From assembly GCF_010093065.1 (NCBI RefSeq), contig NZ_CP048113.1:5660001-5724000 (forward strand): a stretch of DNA of 64,000 bases, in the 5' to 3' direction. A program made the translations under genes and the position numbers. Source of the DNA: Chitinophaga agri. Lineage in GTDB: Bacteria; Bacteroidota; Bacteroidia; Chitinophagales; Chitinophagaceae. Within the stretch, counting starts at the first letter, position 1. Every line of letters begins with the position of its first letter. The notes under the pieces are model-generated. The model was given only the letters and a program-made list of their open reading frames with translations, searched no databases and was not told the DNA's origin. Of this stretch, positions 10,112 through 19,990 are shown one piece after another.

Positions 10112-11497
10112 ATGCTAGGGAATAATCTTACCGGATACGACGATACAATTGTAGCATTGGCTACAGCACCAGGTATAGGAGCAATTGCGGTAATCCGCCT
10201 AAATGGAACAAAAGCAATTGATATCTGTAATTCCCTGTTCCCTGCCAAAGATCTCCATCAGCAGGCAGGACACACGCTCCATTTCGGTGCGATCACTGAC
10301 AGAGGGCGTACGATTGACGAAGTAGTGGTCAGCCTGTATAAAGCACCCCGCTCCTATACAGGAGAAGATATTGTGGAAATCTCCTGCCATGGTTCTCCTT
10401 ACATCCAGCAACAGATCATAGATGCCTGTATTCACAATGGTGCCCGAATGGCTAAACCAGGTGAATATACCATGAGGGCCTTCCTCAATGGTAAACTCGA
10501 CCTGACCCAGGCAGAGTCTGTTGCAGACCTTATCGCCAGTAACTCCGCCGCCAGCCATCAAACCGCTATGCAGCAGATGAGAGGTGGCTTTTCTAAAGAG
10601 CTTTACGCCCTGAGAGAACAACTGATAAGTTTTTCTGCCCTGATCGAGCTCGAACTCGACTTCAGCCAGGAAGACGTCGAGTTTGCCGATCGAACGCAGT
10701 TATATCGCCTGATTAATGAAGCAACAGTTGTGGTGACTCACCTCGTTGACTCGTTCCGTATGGGTAATGTGATCAAAAATGGCGTTAATACCGCCATTGT
10801 AGGTAAACCTAATGCGGGGAAGTCTACGCTATTAAATACGCTCCTAAATGAGAATAGGGCCATTGTTAGCGACATTGCGGGTACTACCCGCGATACCATT
10901 GAAGAAATCCTGAATATACAAGGTGTCCTATTTCGTCTGATAGATACCGCAGGTATTCGTGAAAGTGCAGACATTATCGAAAGTATCGGTGTGCAAAAGA
11001 CAATGGAGAAAATACGTGAGGCTGGTGTAGTACTATATCTGTTTGATGTAAATGAAACCTCCCGCGAAGAACTGCAGGTACAGGTAGATACTTTCCTGAA
11101 AGAAGGGATCAATTATCTCCTGATCGGTAATAAGACCGATATCGGAGGAATGGCACTGATGCAGGAGAAATTTGCCGGTATCGCAGATATTCTCTTTATA
11201 TCAGCCAAGCAACATGAGCACATACAGGAACTTAAAGACCGTCTCGTACAAAAGGTAATGAGTGGTGATATCAACACTGAAGATACTATTGTCACTAACG
11301 CCCGCCACTACGCCGCTTTACAGGAAGTATTGAAAGCTTTGAAGGATGTTAGATTTGGACTCGATAGTCAGTTGCCGGGAGATTTGCTGTCTCTGGATAT
11401 CCGGAGATGCCTGCATTATCTCGGAGAAATAACCGGACAAATTACTAATGAAGATCAGCTGGATTTTATTTTCAGCAAGTTCTGTATCGGGAAATAA
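10112..11497 (+). CDS. mnmE: tRNA uridine-5-carboxymethylaminomethyl modification GTPase MnmE
   Basis: A 461-residue protein of normal family length. It works with MnmG to install the cmnm5 group on wobble U34 of certain tRNAs. An N-terminal tetrahydrofolate-binding domain (about 1-120) is followed by a helical domain with an inserted GTPase domain: G1 GKPNAGKST near residue 230, DTAGIRE in the G3 region, and NKTD for G4. The C-terminus ends FCIGK, with the cysteine conserved in MnmE. The gene is single, just after the tonB terminator, and is followed by its own hairpin. Confidence 0.97.
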   Translation: MLGNNLTGYDDTIVALATAPGIGAIAVIRLNGTKAIDICNSLFPAKDLHQQAGHTLHFGAITDRGRTIDEVVVSLYKAPRSYTGEDIVEISCHGSPYIQQQIIDACIHNGARMAKPGEYTMRAFLNGKLDLTQAESVADLIASNSAASHQTAMQQMRGGFSKELYALREQLISFSALIELELDFSQEDVEFADRTQLYRLINEATVVVTHLVDSFRMGNVIKNGVNTAIVGKPNAGKSTLLNTLLNENRAIVSDIAGTTRDTIEEILNIQGVLFRLIDTAGIRESADIIESIGVQKTMEKIREAGVVLYLFDVNETSREELQVQVDTFLKEGINYLLIGNKTDIGGMALMQEKFAGIADILFISAKQHEHIQELKDRLVQKVMSGDINTEDTIVTNARHYAALQEVLKALKDVRFGLDSQLPGDLLSLDIRRCLHYLGEITGQITNEDQLDFIFSKFCIGK

Positions 11498-11509
11498 ATA
11501 GTTCGCTTT

Positions 11510-11557
11510 ATTAAACCACTATGCCTCTACTATCTGGTAGAGGCATAGTGGTTTAAT
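11510..11557 (+). terminator. Hairpin after mnmE
   Basis: A perfect 21-bp stem (11510-11530 with 11537-11557) with a 6-nt loop begins 12 nt after the mnmE stop codon. There is no downstream T-tract, but the stem itself ends in GTTTAAT. It probably marks the transcript end. Confidence 0.6.
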
Positions 11558-11705
11558 GGAGATTGTGTGAAGCGTGTTCCGGACAACGCAGAAGGCCAGA
11601 ACCTCGTCTATATCTTAAACCTATATTCATACCCGATATACCATCAAACATACTAGTATCTGTTGCCTGTTTCGTCTCACCTTTGTATAGCAAAAGATAA
11701 TACAC

Positions 11706-12839
11706 ATGAAAAATACACTAACAATTTATATAACCTTCTTTGCTTTACTGCTGGTCTCTTGTGTTAACAAGAGCGGCTCTTTATCCAATACCATAGATTC
11801 GACAACGACAAGCACCGGCCCTGGTGCGCAACTCGAAGAAGTATTTGCTGACAGTACGTATCAACTTACAGGTGTGGCAGTATCTCCCGACGGAAGATTA
11901 TTTACCAACTATCCTTATTGGCTGGATACCCATCGTTATTCAGTAGCAGAAGTGATAGATGGTAAACCTGTACCATACCCTGATTCTACCTGGAATAGTT
12001 TTAAAAAAGGAGATAACGGTGAGAATAAATTCGTCTGCGTACAGGCTGTTGTAACAGATGAAAACGGGTATCTGTGGATTGTAGATGCGGCTGGTATCGG
12101 ACTGGGCCCCGTGTATCAGCATAGCAACAAAGTAGTGAAGATCAATCTTGCCACAAACAGTATTGAACGTATATACCGCTTCCCTGAAAGTGTCACTGAC
12201 AACGATAGCTATATTAACGACATCCGTGTTGATAACGCAAAGGGTTTTGCCTATATGACGAGTTCCTCCAATGGTGGTATAGTTGTACTGAATACTAATA
12301 CAGGGGATGCGCGATTTGTATTACATCAGTCTCCCTCCGTAAAATCAGATACTGCATATCACTTTGCTATAGCAGGAAGAGAGCTGACTAAAGCAGATGG
12401 CAGTATACCAAAGATTAACTCAGATGGTATCGCATTATCTCCCGATAAGGCATGGCTATATTATAAACCACTTACTGATAATAGACTCTATCGTATCAGC
12501 ACTTCCCTGCTTCGTGACTTTTCTTCTCCACTCCAGAAAATAAACAACAGTGTTGAAGACCTTGGTAAATTCATAACCACTGATGGGATGGAATTTGATA
12601 AAGAAGGCAATCTGTATCTAGGAGACCTGGAAAAAAGTAGTATTGTAAAGATTACACCCGATCTAAAAATGCATACGATAGTAACAGACACGGCCCTTCT
12701 TTCCTGGCCTGACAGCTATAGTATCTCTGCTGACGGCTATCTGTATATTTCAGCTTCACAGATCGCACGTATGCCGTGGTTCAATGATAACAAGAGTCGT
12801 ACGGTATATCCTTATAAAATTTTCAGACTGAAATTGTAG
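11706..12839 (+). CDS. Major royal jelly protein / yellow-like lipoprotein (L-dopachrome tautomerase-related)
   Basis: A 377-residue exported lipoprotein with lipobox LVSC and acylated cysteine at about residue 19. The mature part is a six-bladed beta-propeller of the major-royal-jelly/yellow type, seen in stretches such as GVAVSPDGRLFTNYPYW near its start, DENGYLWIVDAAG, and INSDGIALSPDKAWLYY. Bacterial members are annotated as L-dopachrome-tautomerase-related or SMP-30-like; their substrates are generally unknown. It appears to be a single gene with a terminator-like hairpin 110 nt after its stop. Confidence 0.82.
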   Translation: MKNTLTIYITFFALLLVSCVNKSGSLSNTIDSTTTSTGPGAQLEEVFADSTYQLTGVAVSPDGRLFTNYPYWLDTHRYSVAEVIDGKPVPYPDSTWNSFKKGDNGENKFVCVQAVVTDENGYLWIVDAAGIGLGPVYQHSNKVVKINLATNSIERIYRFPESVTDNDSYINDIRVDNAKGFAYMTSSSNGGIVVLNTNTGDARFVLHQSPSVKSDTAYHFAIAGRELTKADGSIPKINSDGIALSPDKAWLYYKPLTDNRLYRISTSLLRDFSSPLQKINNSVEDLGKFITTDGMEFDKEGNLYLGDLEKSSIVKITPDLKMHTIVTDTALLSWPDSYSISADGYLYISASQIARMPWFNDNKSRTVYPYKIFRLKL

Positions 12840-12949
12840 ATGTCAAACCACTGTGTCTCTTTGCACATGTAAACCGCCTGCAGCTGCCAATCAAAGAAAT
12901 TACAAATGCAGAGTCGGTCACCTGCTATGACTACTACTACTACTACTAT

Positions 12950-12986
12950 ACGGGTATGGGCGTCGTTCCTACCCGTGTATTTTATT
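12950..12986 (+). terminator. Terminator-like hairpin before the NRPS-like gene
   Basis: ACGGGTA (12950-12956) pairs with TACCCGT (12970-12976), extended by GG/CC, and is followed by GTATTTTATT. Directly upstream is a short (ACT)n run at about 12931-12948. It would end transcription from the royal-jelly-like gene. Confidence 0.55.
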
Positions 12987-13102
12987 AGGATATCCCACTA
13001 ATAACTGCTTACTCAAGTATATTTCAAAATCACACTAAACTAATTCAACTCCCCGTTGTTTAAAATGATACATCAGCATGTTATAATCATATCTGGGAAT
13101 CT

Positions 13103-15736
13103 ATGTCGCAGAGACAAGCATTACATGAACGGAATCCCTCACCTACATCGGACTATCGCCTTTCACATCCACTGGACCTACGTTCTCTACAGGAACTCAT
13201 CCATGAAAAAGCGCTGCTCTACCCCGATAAGGTCGTACTACGCTTCAGGGATCACGTAATAACATATAATAAATTAAATAATTCTGCCAATCAATTCGCC
13301 CGGCTCCTGGCTGATTACGGCATTCGTAAGGGCGCAATAGTAGGGCTTGCATTAGATCGTTCACCAGAAATGCTCTATTGTCTGCTCGCTATTGTAAAGG
13401 CTGGTGCCACCTATCTTCCGCTTGATCCCGAATATCCACAGGCCAGGATAGAATTCATGTTGCAGGATGCAGACGCCAGCCATCTTATTACTTCCGACAA
13501 ATACTCAGGTAAATTTCAGAGTAAGGCACGTGAAATACTGATGGAAGATTTATTGCGGCAGTCTCCACAGTATAACGTTACGCCTCCCGAGGTGAACATT
13601 AGTATGAATGATGTAGTGTATATACTATACACATCAGGCTCTACCGGTCAGCCGAAAGGGGTACAGATCACACAGCTGGGGCTGGTGAATTTCCTTGTAG
13701 GCATGTTGAAGGCTCCTGGACTAGCCATGCATGACAAGGTGCTGGCATTGACCACCATCTCATTTGATATATCCGGGCTAGAATTATATCTGCCATTGAT
13801 TGCCGGTGCTGAGATCATCCTGACTGATGTGCAGACTTCCAGAGACACGCGACAGCTTATGGAGACTGTCAGACAACAAGGTATAACTGTTATGCAGGCC
13901 ACGCCGGCTACCTGGCGTATGATGCTGGAGTCCGCCTGGGAAGGCCGTTTGCCGTTGAAAGCACTGATCGGAGGGGAGGCGCTTTCCAAGAAACTGGCGG
14001 AGCGGCTCCTGGAGAAATGTGATAGTCTTTGGAATATGTATGGCCCTACAGAGACAACTGTGTGGGCTACACTAAAAAAGATAAATCTGGATGATGAAAT
14101 TATCACCGTCGGCAGACCTATAGACAACATGTTCGCCTATATTCTGGATAGTCAGCTAAGACCTGTCCCTGATGGCACTGTCGGAGAAATATTTATTGGT
14201 GGCGCAGGTGTTGGGAAAGGATATCTGAATAGGCCTGAGCTGAATAAGGAACGTTTTATCCATGATCCTTTTTCTGATAGCCCCGGTGCGTTGATGTATA
14301 AAACCGGTGATCTCGGTAGGATTGTAAATGATGGAGAAATACAGTGTCTTGGCAGAATGGACCACCAGGTCAAGATTAGAGGCTATCGTATTGAACTGGG
14401 AGAAGTAGAATACACTCTTGGCCAGCAAAAGGGGATCAAAGATGTAGTCGTGCTGCCCAAGGATGAACGGCTGGTAGCCTATGTCGTGCAGGAAGATGGC
14501 GCTAGTATAAACTTTGCTGAATGGCAGCAGATATTGAGAAAAACGCTGCCTGAATACATGGTACCAAGCAATTTCGTACTACTGCCCCAATTTCCGCTCT
14601 CACCGAATGGCAAGGTAGATCGAAATGCCCTGGACGCCATGGGAATGGAAATGGAAAAAGCTAGCCGCATATATGTCCCGCCCCGTACTGAACAGGAAAA
14701 GCTGGTCGCAGGCATCTGGGGCGATTACCTGCATGTAGATAAAGTTGGGATAAAGGATGATTTCTTTGAATTAGGAGGTACCTCCATTGTCGCTATGCAG
14801 ATAATGGCCCGCATAGAAAGAGAGATGGGGAAGCGGCTGCCGTTGGCCAGCCTCTTTACTGCTAACACAGTAGAAAAGCTGACTACTGAAATGGAACTGG
14901 ACGATCAGTCGATCTCCTGGGATTTACTCGTACCGGTAAAGCCAACCGGTAATAAGCCGCCCATATTTATTGTCAACGGGCTCGATATGAATGTGCTGCT
15001 GTTCAATAATATTGCACGTAATATGGACCCGGATCAGCCTGTATACGGCTTTCAGCCACGGGGGCTGAACGGACTCGATGAACCATTTGAAACGCTGGAA
15101 GATATGGCAGCTGAGTATATCGCTGCACTACTTGAAAAAGAATTTGCAGATGGCTACGCTCTTGCAGGATATTCCTATGGGGGAGTAGTGGCCTATGAAA
15201 TGGCCAGACAGTTACAGGCGATGGGAAAAAAGGTGAAAATGCTGGCGATGTTCGATACCTACGCCTATAACAAAGGTCACTTTGAAACGGGGTTGCCCAG
15301 GTATATCCGAAAAATAAAACGACAGTTTCCCAAGTTCTTGTTTATCTCTCATTCACTTATTCATAATCCTGGAGAAACGTTACGTTACCAGCAGGCATTC
15401 TTTGTCAGAAAGTACAATGAGTTCGCCGTATATATGGGTATACAGCGGCCTCCTGAAACTGAAAGTGCAGAAGACAGGATCAATGAGAAATATGAGCTGG
15501 CTTACAGCAAGTATCACATGCAGCCATCAGATGCCTGTATCATTGATTTATTCCGCGTAAATATCAGGCTCTATTATCTTGATGACCCTGACTTCCTTGG
15601 GTGGAAACCTTATGCACTTAAAGGAATTGAAGTACATGATGTAAAAGGCAATCATAAAACATTTCTCATGCCGCCTAATGACAAAGATTTTGCTATCTTG
15701 CTACAGCAATTGGTAGACAAGCGTCTGAGCGAATAA
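13103..15736 (+). CDS. NRPS-like protein: adenylation - carrier - thioesterase
   Basis: An 877-residue single-module protein without a condensation domain. The adenylation domain (about residues 30-540) has A3 LYTSGSTGQPKG near 173-186, A5 NMYGPTET, and A10 PLSPNGKVDRNAL near 498. A carrier domain follows (LGGTSIVAMQIM, phosphopantetheine serine about residue 561). The C-terminus is a type I thioesterase (GYSYGGVVAYE, Ser about 691; likely catalytic His in GNHKT near 850). Aligning its core motifs by hand with GrsA gives the ten specificity residues D-I-L-Q-L-G-M-V-W-K, which resemble codes reported for glycine; that reading is inference. It would load an amino acid and release it by hydrolysis or transfer. 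The beta-lactamase gene follows 27 bp later and the lanthipeptide genes lie close by, but a shared pathway is not proven. Confidence 0.88.
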   Translation: MSQRQALHERNPSPTSDYRLSHPLDLRSLQELIHEKALLYPDKVVLRFRDHVITYNKLNNSANQFARLLADYGIRKGAIVGLALDRSPEMLYCLLAIVKAGATYLPLDPEYPQARIEFMLQDADASHLITSDKYSGKFQSKAREILMEDLLRQSPQYNVTPPEVNISMNDVVYILYTSGSTGQPKGVQITQLGLVNFLVGMLKAPGLAMHDKVLALTTISFDISGLELYLPLIAGAEIILTDVQTSRDTRQLMETVRQQGITVMQATPATWRMMLESAWEGRLPLKALIGGEALSKKLAERLLEKCDSLWNMYGPTETTVWATLKKINLDDEIITVGRPIDNMFAYILDSQLRPVPDGTVGEIFIGGAGVGKGYLNRPELNKERFIHDPFSDSPGALMYKTGDLGRIVNDGEIQCLGRMDHQVKIRGYRIELGEVEYTLGQQKGIKDVVVLPKDERLVAYVVQEDGASINFAEWQQILRKTLPEYMVPSNFVLLPQFPLSPNGKVDRNALDAMGMEMEKASRIYVPPRTEQEKLVAGIWGDYLHVDKVGIKDDFFELGGTSIVAMQIMARIEREMGKRLPLASLFTANTVEKLTTEMELDDQSISWDLLVPVKPTGNKPPIFIVNGLDMNVLLFNNIARNMDPDQPVYGFQPRGLNGLDEPFETLEDMAAEYIAALLEKEFADGYALAGYSYGGVVAYEMARQLQAMGKKVKMLAMFDTYAYNKGHFETGLPRYIRKIKRQFPKFLFISHSLIHNPGETLRYQQAFFVRKYNEFAVYMGIQRPPETESAEDRINEKYELAYSKYHMQPSDACIIDLFRVNIRLYYLDDPDFLGWKPYALKGIEVHDVKGNHKTFLMPPNDKDFAILLQQLVDKRLSE

Positions 15737-15763
15737 TACCAATGCTCAAAGCCCATAATTGAA

Positions 15764-16648
15764 ATGAGAAATCTAATCTTGCCATGTTCCCTGGCATTAT
15801 CGTCCTTACTGTTAGGCATTCAAAGTTCCGCACAACAAAAGAATACCAGAAAATACATTCATGAAACCACTGCCGCCGCTCAGGGACATGTTGGTATGGC
15901 AATGTTAACATTGCAGGGCAAAGACACGATGTCGTTTAACGGCAATGACAGGTTTCCGATGCAAAGTGTATTCAAAGTACCACTGGCACTTGCTGTACTC
16001 GATCAGGTAGACAAGGGAAAGCTCAAACTTGACCAGATTATCCACATCAGAAAGGAAGAGTTATTACCAACCTGGAGTCCTATCAAAAAAAAGTATCCGG
16101 ATGGAACAGATATGCCACTCAGTGAGTTACTTGCTTACACTGTTTCGCAGAGTGATAACAACGGCTGCGACATTTTGTTTCGCCTGGTAGGAGGTACCGA
16201 CTATGTAGATCGATATGTCCATAGTATTGGTATCGACAGTATATCCATCAAAGCAACAGAAGAAGGAATGGCACAGGCCTGGAATGTACAGTATACTAAC
16301 TGGGCTACACCCGTCGCAATATTGCATATGCTGGTCGGTATAGAAAAAGGGAGTTACTTGTCTAAAAGTAGCAATGACTTCCTGCTCAAAATTATGCGTG
16401 AAACTACAACAGGTCCAGGCAGAATGAGAGGCCTGTTACCTAAAGATGCGATAGTCGCTCATAAAACGGGCACTTCCGATACATGGAGCGGGATCACTGC
16501 CGCTACCAATGATGCCGGTATCGTCACATTACCAAATGGAAAAAAATATGCCATTGTCGTGTTTGTCAGCGATGCGAAAGCCGATGAAGCTACCAGAGAT
16601 GGTGTCATCGCTAAACTCACCCGGCTGTTCTGGGACAGACTCAAATAG
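15764..16648 (+). CDS. Class A beta-lactamase (CfxA/PER-like subclass)
   Basis: A 294-residue secreted serine hydrolase with a signal peptide (cleavage probably after SSA, about residue 23). All class A motifs are present: S68-V-F-K71 (nucleophile and general base), S130-D-N132, a Glu pair at 166-167 in the omega loop, and K234-T-G. The omega-loop form, with VQYTNWATP after it, is that of the Bacteroidota subclass (CfxA, CepA, PER type) rather than TEM. It is expected to hydrolyse penicillins and cephalosporins in the periplasm. It follows the NRPS-like gene by 27 bp, so cotranscription is likely. Its last 8 bp overlap the 3' end of lanB on the opposite strand. Confidence 0.93.
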   Translation: MRNLILPCSLALSSLLLGIQSSAQQKNTRKYIHETTAAAQGHVGMAMLTLQGKDTMSFNGNDRFPMQSVFKVPLALAVLDQVDKGKLKLDQIIHIRKEELLPTWSPIKKKYPDGTDMPLSELLAYTVSQSDNNGCDILFRLVGGTDYVDRYVHSIGIDSISIKATEEGMAQAWNVQYTNWATPVAILHMLVGIEKGSYLSKSSNDFLLKIMRETTTGPGRMRGLLPKDAIVAHKTGTSDTWSGITAATNDAGIVTLPNGKKYAIVVFVSDAKADEATRDGVIAKLTRLFWDRLK

Positions 16649-19600
16649 CCTGTTGCTGCTTTTGCATAGCTAATCTGGATTCATAATACTTACTCAGAAA
16701 ATGATAGACAACCATTTCATGTTTCCGCTGGTTGGAAGAGAACATCCTGTTCAGAAACATGTGAATATAACTGGATAATAGCTCGTCCCATGTATTAACA
16801 GTCACAGTACGAATGGCCTGTTGAATGTGGGACGATCTTTTTTCCAGTAGCAATGCTACCTCTTCAATTTCATTAGTTGTATCCTGTTGAGGATCAAGGA
16901 AACTACTGATCTGACGCATGTGTTTACGATAACTGGCATTTAATTGTGTCTGCAATGTCTGGCTTCCTCCAAATTCACGGAAGAAATGTTGTTGTAATCT
17001 TTTCAGATATGCCGCTCGTTTCGGAAGCATATAGCCAAAGTCCTGCAACAACATATCCACACCCCGTATCGCCAGCAGCCAGCGGAAATGTTCTCCTTCT
17101 TCTCCCTGCAGGAGGTCTATACAGCCAATGGCCGCTTCGCTGTCATAAAAGAAGATGTTTTCACTTAGCACCATTGTCTGTTCCCCATATCGCTCTATTT
17201 CTCTTATATAGGTATCTGTCTGTATCTTGTGAATAAGAATGGGGTCTATATTGGCAGATATCTTTTCATGTAGTTCTTCCAGTACAGTTTTCCAGAACAC
17301 AGGATCAGTAGCATGATGGAAGCGTATCCGCAGATGATCTTCCGGATCAGTATAACGAATGAAGAACCATTTATCAATGATGCTCCTTTCTACCAGGCTT
17401 TTCACTAACGGAAAGACGACTTCTTTCAATACCTTCTCCGCTGTAGTAACCCCCGTATAGATCTTCACGTATAACCATTCACTGCCCGTCTGGAAACGTC
17501 GTGGTAGTGTTGTCTGAGAGGATGGAAGTACAGGCGGTTGTTGTTGCTGTATACTTTTAAATGGAATAATGATCTCATTGGTAAATCTGCCCGCAGTGCC
17601 GTTCACCCAACACTGATCGGGTGTCTGTAATACCTCCTGTAATGTCAGTTGCTCTTTCTTTAACAGTGTGGTCACTAATAATTGTATACAGGCTGTATTA
17701 TCAAGGTCAATGAACAACTCATTGTCCCGCTCTGCAATAGTAACATACCTTGGGAGGCGTAATGCTGCTCTGATAACGGAAAAGGCGGCCACCTGCTTTG
17801 CCGGGGTATCATTCTTTTTTAGCGAAGGATGTTCTTTACTGTGAATAACCCAGCTGCATTTCTGCAGAATGATTTTCCCATATCGTACTCTGGGTAGAAA
17901 GGAGGTTGTTACTGGTAGCTGCCATTGCCAGCCAGTAGCATGCCTTAACTGCTGGAACTGCAGATCACAGAGGAATTTGTATATCGGTAGACTTCCAACA
18001 GTAAAATTATGTGCGGTACTCAGCCGGGGTATGACTCTTTTGTTGAAATGTTTTGAACGTAGTATAACGCGGTCCTGCTGTACACTAACCATCAGGTCTG
18101 TTACCGGCAGCTGTCTGTCGGCTGGCACGCTGCCATTTCCGAGATATACGATCTCATACGCTCTCAGCTGCGGCCTTAACAGGATATTGCCCGTACGAGA
18201 TTCCGGCAGATGTATGATCTCCGCATAGATCACATCCGGCTGACTATCCGCTTCTTCTCTGAGACATTCCTGTACCAGTGTTTTCAGTTCAGGATCACCA
18301 TGACAGAATCTTCCCAGCAAATTAGCCGCTGAAGGTCCTCCACAGGAACTGAAATCGAACAAATATACCCCATTATCCAGCGTTTGCGCATTTTGACTAA
18401 CCAGGCTCCCCATCAGATAAAAGCTGTCCGGAATAGGGCTGTTTTCGCCAGATACGAGGTGGTTGATATCTTCGTCGGTCAATGTCACTTCCACCTGCTG
18501 TTGCTGCATGCAAGCCATATATCTCTGTAGCTGAAACTGCCGCATATTATTCCAGGTAATAGTTTCGGAGGAATGGCTATTCCCAGCGGATATCTCTTCC
18601 AGTAATGGAGCATATGCCGCATAATGACTATTATAGGCACCATAACCGATGCCTGTTTCCGTATCCAGTGCAAGGGCCAGTGGCACTTCCTGCTCTTCGT
18701 AGCGCTGAATGAAATGCTTACAGAACTGCTGTAGATCAGGATGCTTATTGACAGTGGATAACTTCCACAACATTGTCATCTGTTCCTGTATTTCACTGAT
18801 TACAGACTGACTGATCGTATTAGTTGCTGTAGATAGAAATAGATCCGTCTGGATCAGGTCTTTATTTTTGGTTTCGGGTAATAGCTGTCTGACCAGTGTA
18901 TGTATCTTCAGATACTGTGAGACACCTGGAACTGCGATCGTCAATAATTGTTGTATACTACTAAGTATATGAGTCACTGACTGAATACCATGCAGTTCTG
19001 CTGTTCGCGCCGTCAGTACATGAAAGAACTCTTCGCCGGTGATAGTCGGTTCCAGTTCACTGACCAGTATCTGACTTGCTATCAGTTCCTGTATAAACCC
19101 GTTCGCCTCATCTTCACTGATCTCTTCGTCGGTAATATGTTGGGAAAGTGTCTGTAGCGTGGCGCCTTCGGCGGATTTATTAAGCACTGCTTCCAGATAG
19201 GAAGAATAATTGACTGCGGTAAGGTCGTACTGCCGGAACTTGTTTTTCACGGTGAACGCTGCATACCTGTAGGTGTCTCCTGCTCTGTAAATGGAATTAT
19301 TTGGAAAGTAGCGTAATTGTGCCTGTACAACAGGAATAGCTGCAATGCTTTCTGCCAGTTCTGCTACATAGTTCATGTCCAGTCTGCAGTGTTTTCTATG
19401 CGCATCAGCTGACTGAATATACACATCCGTTGAAGAGGCAATATGTCCAGTACTACATCCGGCAAACAATCCATAAGGCGTACAACGTGTGCTCATACGC
19501 AGCACATATCGAAAAAGAGACATCACCAGTTTCTGTATATCCTTTTCGTTGCTGAGTTGTCCGGTTTGCCATTTCCCGAGTTCGCTGCTCAACTCTGGTG

Positions 19601-19754
19601 AGGCGATATATATAGCTTCTGCAAGATAGGGCGTCGAAAAAACTGTTTTTATTTCATCAGCCATTGCTACATAAGGCAGCTGTAAAAAGCGGGTTAAAAA
19701 ATCTACCGGCATCAGTGGAGACCTGAGCAGGTAAAAGCCTTTATCAATGATCAT
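16641..19754 (-). CDS. lanB: Lantibiotic dehydratase LanB, full length
   Basis: A 1037-residue class I lanthipeptide dehydratase in one chain. It uses glutamyl-tRNA to glutamylate Ser/Thr of the precursor peptide and then eliminates glutamate to give dehydroalanine or dehydrobutyrine. The glutamylation domain (about residues 1-740) starts with the usual LLRSPLMP and has RMSTRCTPYGLF at about 86-97, matching the Arg/Arg/Thr residues needed in NisB. The elimination domain (about 748-1037) shows the SpaB-C type pattern WLYVKIYTG, FFIRYTDPEDHLRIRFH and WLLAIRGVDMLL. It is transcribed divergently from the two precursor genes and lanC, leaving a 236-bp shared promoter region, and converges on the beta-lactamase gene. 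The length agrees with NisB/SpaB, so this LanB is not split. Confidence 0.94.
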   Translation of the reverse strand: MIIDKGFYLLRSPLMPVDFLTRFLQLPYVAMADEIKTVFSTPYLAEAIYIASPELSSELGKWQTGQLSNEKDIQKLVMSLFRYVLRMSTRCTPYGLFAGCSTGHIASSTDVYIQSADAHRKHCRLDMNYVAELAESIAAIPVVQAQLRYFPNNSIYRAGDTYRYAAFTVKNKFRQYDLTAVNYSSYLEAVLNKSAEGATLQTLSQHITDEEISEDEANGFIQELIASQILVSELEPTITGEEFFHVLTARTAELHGIQSVTHILSSIQQLLTIAVPGVSQYLKIHTLVRQLLPETKNKDLIQTDLFLSTATNTISQSVISEIQEQMTMLWKLSTVNKHPDLQQFCKHFIQRYEEQEVPLALALDTETGIGYGAYNSHYAAYAPLLEEISAGNSHSSETITWNNMRQFQLQRYMACMQQQQVEVTLTDEDINHLVSGENSPIPDSFYLMGSLVSQNAQTLDNGVYLFDFSSCGGPSAANLLGRFCHGDPELKTLVQECLREEADSQPDVIYAEIIHLPESRTGNILLRPQLRAYEIVYLGNGSVPADRQLPVTDLMVSVQQDRVILRSKHFNKRVIPRLSTAHNFTVGSLPIYKFLCDLQFQQLRHATGWQWQLPVTTSFLPRVRYGKIILQKCSWVIHSKEHPSLKKNDTPAKQVAAFSVIRAALRLPRYVTIAERDNELFIDLDNTACIQLLVTTLLKKEQLTLQEVLQTPDQCWVNGTAGRFTNEIIIPFKSIQQQQPPVLPSSQTTLPRRFQTGSEWLYVKIYTGVTTAEKVLKEVVFPLVKSLVERSIIDKWFFIRYTDPEDHLRIRFHHATDPVFWKTVLEELHEKISANIDPILIHKIQTDTYIREIERYGEQTMVLSENIFFYDSEAAIGCIDLLQGEEGEHFRWLLAIRGVDMLLQDFGYMLPKRAAYLKRLQQHFFREFGGSQTLQTQLNASYRKHMRQISSFLDPQQDTTNEIEEVALLLEKRSSHIQQAIRTVTVNTWDELLSSYIHMFLNRMFSSNQRKHEMVVYHFLSKYYESRLAMQKQQQAI

Positions 19755-19871
19755 AATGTTCTGAATACAACCAATAAGTTAACTTTTATCTGTATTGCGA
19801 AGGCCCCCCTTAAAAGGTGATATTTTGTTAACTCGGAAACAAGTGCAGAAAATCCCCTTTTCCAGTGATGG

Positions 19872-19899
19872 TTGTAAGGCTGGTTTATCCTTATCTTTA
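19872..19899 (+). promoter_or_regulatory. Probable promoter of the precursor-lanC unit
   Basis: TTG (19872-19874), a 17-nt spacer and TATCTTTA (19892-19899) give a near match, one base off, to the TTTG / TAnnTTTG pattern. Transcription would start about 90 nt before the first precursor gene. The spacer is slightly short, so confidence is limited. Confidence 0.4.
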
Positions 19900-19990
19900 A
19901 GAAGAATGAAACCCGAACCCTCATTGCCCGCTATAACGAACTGCTAGAGAAACTGTATTCATTTCTTAATATTTAAATCACTTGTTAACT

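Noticed and set aside
12931..12948. Short (ACT)n run
   Set aside because: A simple trinucleotide repeat next to a terminator; too short to claim a function.
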